Shown here in pieces: positions 5,146 through 7,955 of a stretch of 7,955 nucleotides of DNA. How positions within the stretch are numbered: the first letter of the stretch is position 1; each line of letters begins with the position of its first letter. This DNA comes from Clostridia bacterium. GTDB taxonomy: Bacteria; Bacillota; Clostridia; Monoglobales; Firm-18. The DNA lies in assembly GCA_017408205.1 (NCBI GenBank), contig JAFQVC010000189.1:1-7955 (forward strand). The letters are read 5' to 3'. The notes beneath the pieces were generated by a model, which was given only the letters and a program-made list of their open reading frames with translations, was not told where the DNA came from and did not search any database. The translations under genes and the position numbers were made by a program.

Positions 5146-6365
5146 TTCTTTTTACGCCTTAACATAGAATTTTCGGGAACAGACTCGGGCAGTTTCATAT
5201 TGACTTCCATCTGTGCGTGAGGTGCAGATTGTATGCTCTCGCCCTTGTTGTTTGTCATACTGTCAATGGTAAATTTTAAAAACTCACCCTTTGGTCTTAG
5301 TATTTCAATTTCCTCGCCAACCGAGAATTTGTTGCGCTGATATATTGTTGCGTTGCCGTCGGCGTCGCACTTTACAACTGTGCCAACAATGTCGTAATCG
5401 CGTATATATGCGCTTGTTTCGTATATCTGACCGTTTTCGCTGCAATCGTTGTGCCAGAAGCCACGGGAATAATGTCTGTGGCTTATTTTGCACAGTTCCT
5501 CTAATTTGCTTTTGTCAAAAACATACTTGTCGGGATTTTCCAAGTATCTGTCAATTTCTTCTCTGTATGCTTTTACAACGGTGGCAACATAGTATTCGCT
5601 TTTTACCCTGCCCTCGATTTTTAAACTTGATACACCCGAATTGATTATTTCAGGCAGGTATTCAATAAGACACATATCTTTTGAATTAAATATAAAACTT
5701 CCGTTTTCACTTTCTGTAATTCTCATATATTCCCCGGGGCGTTTTTCTTCAACAAGGTGGTAGTTCCATCTGCAGGACTGGGCACAGTCCCCTTTGTTTG
5801 AGTCTCTGCCCGTCATATAGTTACTTAATAAACATCTGCCTGAATATGAAATACACATTGCTCCGTGAACAAATAATTCCAACTCTAAATCTGGACTTGT
5901 GTTTTTGCGTATTTCTGTTACTTCGTCACAGTTTAGTTCTCTTGCAAGAACAACTCTTTTTGCACCTAATTCGTGCCACATTTCTGCACTTTGCCAGTTT
6001 ACGATATTTGCCTGAGTGCTTACGTGAATATCAAGTTTGGGAGCGGATTTTTTAATTACGTTAAATCCACCCAAATCAGACACAATAACACCGTCGGCAC
6101 CGTAACCGTACAGTTGTTCGGCAAAACGTGACAACGGTTCCAAATCACGGTTCTTCATTATTACATTTACTGCAATGTATATCTTTTTACCGTGCTTGTG
6201 TGCAAAATCTATACCGTATTTTAACTGCTCAGGGGTGAAGTTGTCGCAGGCGGTACGCAAAGAAAATTCTTCTCCTCCCGCATATATGGCGTCAGCACCG
6301 TAAAGTACTGCAGTTTTTAGTTTTTCGAGGTCCCCTGCAGGGGCTAATAATTCGGGTCTGTTCAT
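5142..6365 (-). CDS. trhP: Peptidase U32 family protein, TrhP-type tRNA uridine hydroxylation factor
   Basis: This 407-residue protein is full length for the TrhP (YegQ/YrrO) branch of the U32 family. Despite the peptidase name, this branch is known for prephenate-dependent formation of 5-hydroxyuridine at tRNA position 34. The start MNRPELLAPAGDLEKLKTAVLYGADAIYAG is typical. The U32 signature ELFVHGAMCISYSGRCLLS lies at 163-181, followed by GDCAQSCRW (192-200). C171, C178, C194 and C198 are the likely iron-sulfur ligands shared with E. coli TrhP; C232 is additional. SLKIEGRVKS (247-256) is the conserved mid-protein motif, and a small C-terminal U32_C beta domain follows from about 325. AGGAG (6376-6372) lies 6 bp before ATG 6365. 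It diverges from ung and meets yunB tail to tail. A YrrN-type partner is not present in this window. Confidence 0.9.
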   Translation of the reverse strand: MNRPELLAPAGDLEKLKTAVLYGADAIYAGGEEFSLRTACDNFTPEQLKYGIDFAHKHGKKIYIAVNVIMKNRDLEPLSRFAEQLYGYGADGVIVSDLGGFNVIKKSAPKLDIHVSTQANIVNWQSAEMWHELGAKRVVLARELNCDEVTEIRKNTSPDLELELFVHGAMCISYSGRCLLSNYMTGRDSNKGDCAQSCRWNYHLVEEKRPGEYMRITESENGSFIFNSKDMCLIEYLPEIINSGVSSLKIEGRVKSEYYVATVVKAYREEIDRYLENPDKYVFDKSKLEELCKISHRHYSRGFWHNDCSENGQIYETSAYIRDYDIVGTVVKCDADGNATIYQRNKFSVGEEIEILRPKGEFLKFTIDSMTNNKGESIQSAPHAQMEVNMKLPESVPENSMLRRKKN

Positions 6366-6394
6366 AATTTACTCCTAATAAAATATTTACTGAT

Positions 6395-6423
6395 ATTATA
6401 CCTTTATATTGCTTTTTTGTCAA
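6395..6423 (-). promoter_or_regulatory. Promoter of the U32/trhP gene
   Basis: On the minus strand TTGACA (6423-6418), a 17-bp spacer and TATAAT (6400-6395) are a perfect consensus promoter. The -35 box is one base from the -35 box of the divergent ung promoter. Confidence 0.93.
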
Positions 6424-6424
6424 C

Positions 6425-6453
6425 TTGACGATGTATAAAAGGTGTATTATAAT
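6425..6453 (+). promoter_or_regulatory. Promoter of ung
   Basis: TTGACG (6425-6430), a 17-bp spacer and TATAAT (6448-6453) form a strong promoter. Transcription would begin near 6460, leaving almost no leader before the ribosome site at 6460-6465. The upstream in-frame GTG codon at 6442 lies inside this promoter. Confidence 0.88.
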
Positions 6454-6459
6454 ATATCT

Positions 6460-6465
6460 GAGGTG
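6460..6465 (+). promoter_or_regulatory. Ribosome binding site deciding the ung TTG start
   Basis: GAGGTG stands 6 bp before TTG 6472. It overlaps the other in-frame candidate, GTG 6463, which therefore lacks a site of its own. Confidence 0.7.
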
Positions 6466-6471
6466 AGCAGT

Positions 6472-7140
6472 TTGGTAAATATAGGAAACGAGTGGGATGC
6501 CCTTCTGGCATCCGAATTTAAAAAAGACTATTATCTTAAATTGCGGGAGTTTTTAAAATACGAGTACAGGCATTTTAACGTGTATCCTGCAATGGAAAAT
6601 ATATTTAATGCACTTCGGTATACTTCTTATTCCGATGTTAAAGCGGTAATACTGGGGCAAGACCCTTATCACGGCTACGGTCAGGCACACGGCCTTTGTT
6701 TTTCTGTGCAAAAAGGAGTGGAACCGCCGCCGTCATTAAAAAACATTTTTGCGGAACTTAACGACGATTTGGGAATTGAAATTCCCAGGTCGGGCGAGCT
6801 GACCAATTGGGCAAAAAACGGCGTGTTGCTTTTGAACACCGTACTTACCGTTCGCGAGGGAATGGCAAACAGTCACAGAAATATGGGATGGGAAATTCTT
6901 ACCGATAAAATTATATCTCTTCTTAATCAAAGAGAAAAGCCAATGGTGTTTATCCTTTGGGGAAGCCCCGCAAAAGCAAAAATGCCCCTTATTACCAACA
7001 AAAATCATAAGGTGCTTTCTACCGTTCACCCAAGCCCGTTGTCCGCTTACAGAGGTTTCTTCGGTTGCAGACATTTCTCGAAAACCAACGAGTTTTTAAC
7101 AAAAAATAATATCGACCCTATTAATTGGAATTTATTTTGA
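6472..7140 (+). CDS. ung: Uracil-DNA glycosylase, family 1
   Basis: This 222-residue enzyme removes uracil from DNA, the first step of base-excision repair after cytosine deamination or dUTP incorporation. Motif A GQDPYHG (62-68) carries the water-activating D64, motif B HPSPLSA (186-192) carries H186, and LLNTVLTV (120-127) supplies the uracil-recognising N122. The PPPSLKNIFAEL segment (85-96) matches the DNA minor-groove loop. With the TTG start the length and N-terminus (MVNIGNEWDALLASEF) fit Gram-positive Ung proteins of about 225 residues. The alternative GTG codons at 6442 and 6463 lie in the promoter and in the ribosome site. No hairpin follows the stop, so some transcripts may run on into the rubrerythrin gene, which also has its own promoter. 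Confidence 0.96.
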   Translation: MVNIGNEWDALLASEFKKDYYLKLREFLKYEYRHFNVYPAMENIFNALRYTSYSDVKAVILGQDPYHGYGQAHGLCFSVQKGVEPPPSLKNIFAELNDDLGIEIPRSGELTNWAKNGVLLLNTVLTVREGMANSHRNMGWEILTDKIISLLNQREKPMVFILWGSPAKAKMPLITNKNHKVLSTVHPSPLSAYRGFFGCRHFSKTNEFLTKNNIDPINWNLF

Positions 7141-7148
7141 AAAAACTA

Positions 7149-7176
7149 TTGACAAATATATAAATTATGATATAAT
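7149..7176 (+). promoter_or_regulatory. Extended -10 promoter of the rubrerythrin gene
   Basis: TTGACA (7149-7154), a 16-bp spacer and TATAAT (7171-7176) preceded by TGA (an extended -10 TGn) make a very strong promoter. It begins 8 bp after the ung stop codon. Confidence 0.92.
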
Positions 7177-7178
7177 AA
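7165..7178. promoter_or_regulatory. Possible peroxide-repressor (PerR/Fur-like) operator over the rubrerythrin -10 box
   Basis: TTATGATATAATAA is a near-perfect 14-bp dyad with one mismatched pair and resembles the AT-rich PerR/Fur box in composition. Reverse rubrerythrins of clostridia are known PerR targets. The match to the 15-bp 7-1-7 box is imperfect, and the dyad overlaps the promoter's own TATAAT, so chance is a real alternative. Confidence 0.3.
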
Positions 7179-7231
7179 AGATATCAGTAACGATTACTAT
7201 TATTTTAAATATCAGTTGGAGGTAATGAAAA

Positions 7232-7774
7232 ATGAAAAAATTTGTATGTAAAATTTGCGGTTATGTTCACGAAGGCGATGCGGCTCCTGATAAATGTCCC
7301 GTATGTAATGCAGGTGCAGATAAATTTGCTGAACAGGCAGGGGAAAGAACATGGGCTGCTGAACACGTTGTAGGCGTTGCAAAAGGCGTTAGCGAAGACA
7401 TTATCAAAGATTTAAGAGCAAACTTTGAAGGTGAATGCTGTGAAGTAGGTATGTATCTTGCTATGGCAAGAGTTGCTCACAGAGAGGGCTACCCTGAAAT
7501 CGGTCTTTACTGGGAAAAAGCAGCATACGAAGAAGCAGAACACGCTGCTAAATTTGCAGAGTTGTTGGGTGAAGTTGTAACTGACTCAACAAAGAAGAAT
7601 CTTGAGATGCGAGTTGATGCCGAAAACGGTGCGACAATGGGTAAATTTGACCTTGCAAAACGCGCTAAAGAAGCAAATCTTGACGCTATTCACGACACAG
7701 TTCACGAAATGGCAATAGACGAAGCTCGGCACGGTAAAGCATTTGAAGGTCTCTTAAACCGCTATTTTAAATAA
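7232..7774 (+). CDS. Reverse-type rubrerythrin (rubredoxin domain first)
   Basis: This 180-residue protein joins an N-terminal rubredoxin-like iron site, C6-x2-C9G and C22-x2-C25, to a ferritin-like diiron four-helix domain (about 50-178). That order is the reverse of classical rubrerythrin. Diiron ligand candidates are E68 (GECCEVGMY), the first ExxH at E101-H104, E131 and the second ExxH at E164-H167 (DEARHGKAF). Reverse rubrerythrins of clostridia act in the cytoplasm as terminal components of NADH peroxidases, reducing hydrogen peroxide and lowering oxygen stress. GGAGG (7218-7222) is 9 bp before ATG 7232. A strong extended -10 promoter, GAA/GCT-rich codon use and a very strong terminator suggest high expression as a single-gene unit. 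The pair C69-C70 beside the diiron ligand is unusual in appearance. Confidence 0.95.
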   Translation: MKKFVCKICGYVHEGDAAPDKCPVCNAGADKFAEQAGERTWAAEHVVGVAKGVSEDIIKDLRANFEGECCEVGMYLAMARVAHREGYPEIGLYWEKAAYEEAEHAAKFAELLGEVVTDSTKKNLEMRVDAENGATMGKFDLAKRAKEANLDAIHDTVHEMAIDEARHGKAFEGLLNRYFK

Positions 7775-7779
7775 GATTA

Positions 7780-7804
7780 GATACAAATAGATACGATTTG
7801 ATAC
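7780..7804 (+). repeat. Three GATAC words at exact 10-bp spacing
   Basis: GATAC occurs at 7780, 7790 and 7800, giving imperfect 10-bp units (GATACAAATA, GATACGATTT, GATACGGAGG) between the rubrerythrin stop and its terminator. No function is known; it may be local duplication. Confidence 0.5.
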
Positions 7805-7834
7805 GGAGGTTGAGGTTGCTCAACCTCCGTTTTT
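7803..7834 (+). terminator. Terminator of the rubrerythrin gene
   Basis: ACGGAGGTTGAG (7803-7814) pairs perfectly over 12 bp with CTCAACCTCCGT (7819-7830) around the loop GTTG, and TTTTT (7830-7834) follows. On the opposite strand there is no T-run, so it serves the rubrerythrin gene only. Confidence 0.95.
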
Positions 7835-7855
7835 ATGTGGTTTTATGATGAGAAT

Positions 7856-7882
7856 GTTTCGTGTACTTACGGGTCACGAAAC
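7856..7882. repeat. Inverted repeat in the right-edge intergenic region
   Basis: GTTTCGTG (7856-7863) pairs with CACGAAAC (7875-7882) across 11 bases. It has no T-run on the plus strand. It could be a regulatory dyad or the edge of an element that continues beyond the window. I see no supported gene between 7835 and 7955. Confidence 0.5.
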
Positions 7883-7955
7883 TACGATGAATTTTTACAT
7901 AGAAAAATGATAATTTAAGGGCAAATAAGGGATAGACAAGGGAAAGAAATTTTTG

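Noticed and set aside
5291..6055. Plus-strand open frames inside the U32/trhP gene
   Set aside because: They are Cys/Arg- or Leu-rich shadow translations opposite a conserved full-length gene.
7835..7918. Small plus-strand ORF of 27 residues starting at ATG 7835
   Set aside because: Its start abuts the terminator T-run, it has no ribosome site, and its middle is the inverted repeat at 7856-7882.
7833..7955. Minus-strand partial gene entering from the right edge (41 codons)
   Set aside because: The translation is compositionally odd with no motif, and there is no terminator on that strand after the stop codon.
1..7955. CRISPR array, toxin-antitoxin pair, prophage genes or a defence system
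   Set aside because: I saw no regularly spaced direct repeats, no integrase or phage structural genes, and no recognisable defence proteins; nearly all coding space is accounted for.

Overview
The window looks like a stretch of chromosome from a low-GC, endospore-forming member of the Clostridia, possibly from an anaerobic gut lineage. The grounds are AT-rich spacers with textbook TTGACA/TATAAT promoters, strong GGAGG-type ribosome sites, a YunB-like sporulation protein, a reverse-type rubrerythrin typical of anaerobes, and CCA-encoding tRNA genes. I cannot name the species. Genes are mostly single units on both strands, separated by clear hairpin terminators. This is mainly ordinary core genome and I see no obvious new multi-gene system.

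Left edge (1-290): the last 37 codons of an open frame whose final part reads through two small inverted repeats, then a 159-bp element with perfect 33-bp terminal inverted repeats flanked by the 7-bp direct repeat TTCTAAA. This looks like a miniature inverted-repeat transposable element (MITE), lying 14 bp upstream of the next promoter.

Region 290-3521: a YqhD/Bdh-type iron alcohol dehydrogenase (+), a convergent DeoR-family repressor (-), and a divergent GpsA-like glycerol-3-phosphate dehydrogenase family protein (+). The repressor and the GpsA-like gene share a 151-bp intergenic region in which abutting -35 boxes form a 15-bp dyad. A sugar-phosphate- or glycerol-phosphate-responsive redox locus is a reasonable inference, not a demonstrated one.

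Region 3522-4490: an unrecognised 207-aa protein with a soluble N-terminal half and three predicted membrane segments (-), preceded by a tRNA-Thr(CGT)/tRNA-Leu(CAG) pair (-) with its own promoter and terminator.

Region 4489-7140: yunB (+) and a U32/TrhP tRNA-hydroxylation protein (-) meet tail to tail with a 4-bp overlap and no terminator between them. trhP and ung (uracil-DNA glycosylase, +) diverge from back-to-back promoters whose -35 boxes are one base apart. ung most likely starts at a TTG.

Region 7141-7955: a reverse rubrerythrin gene with an extended -10 promoter and a strong terminator, then about 120 bp with one hairpin and no supported gene.
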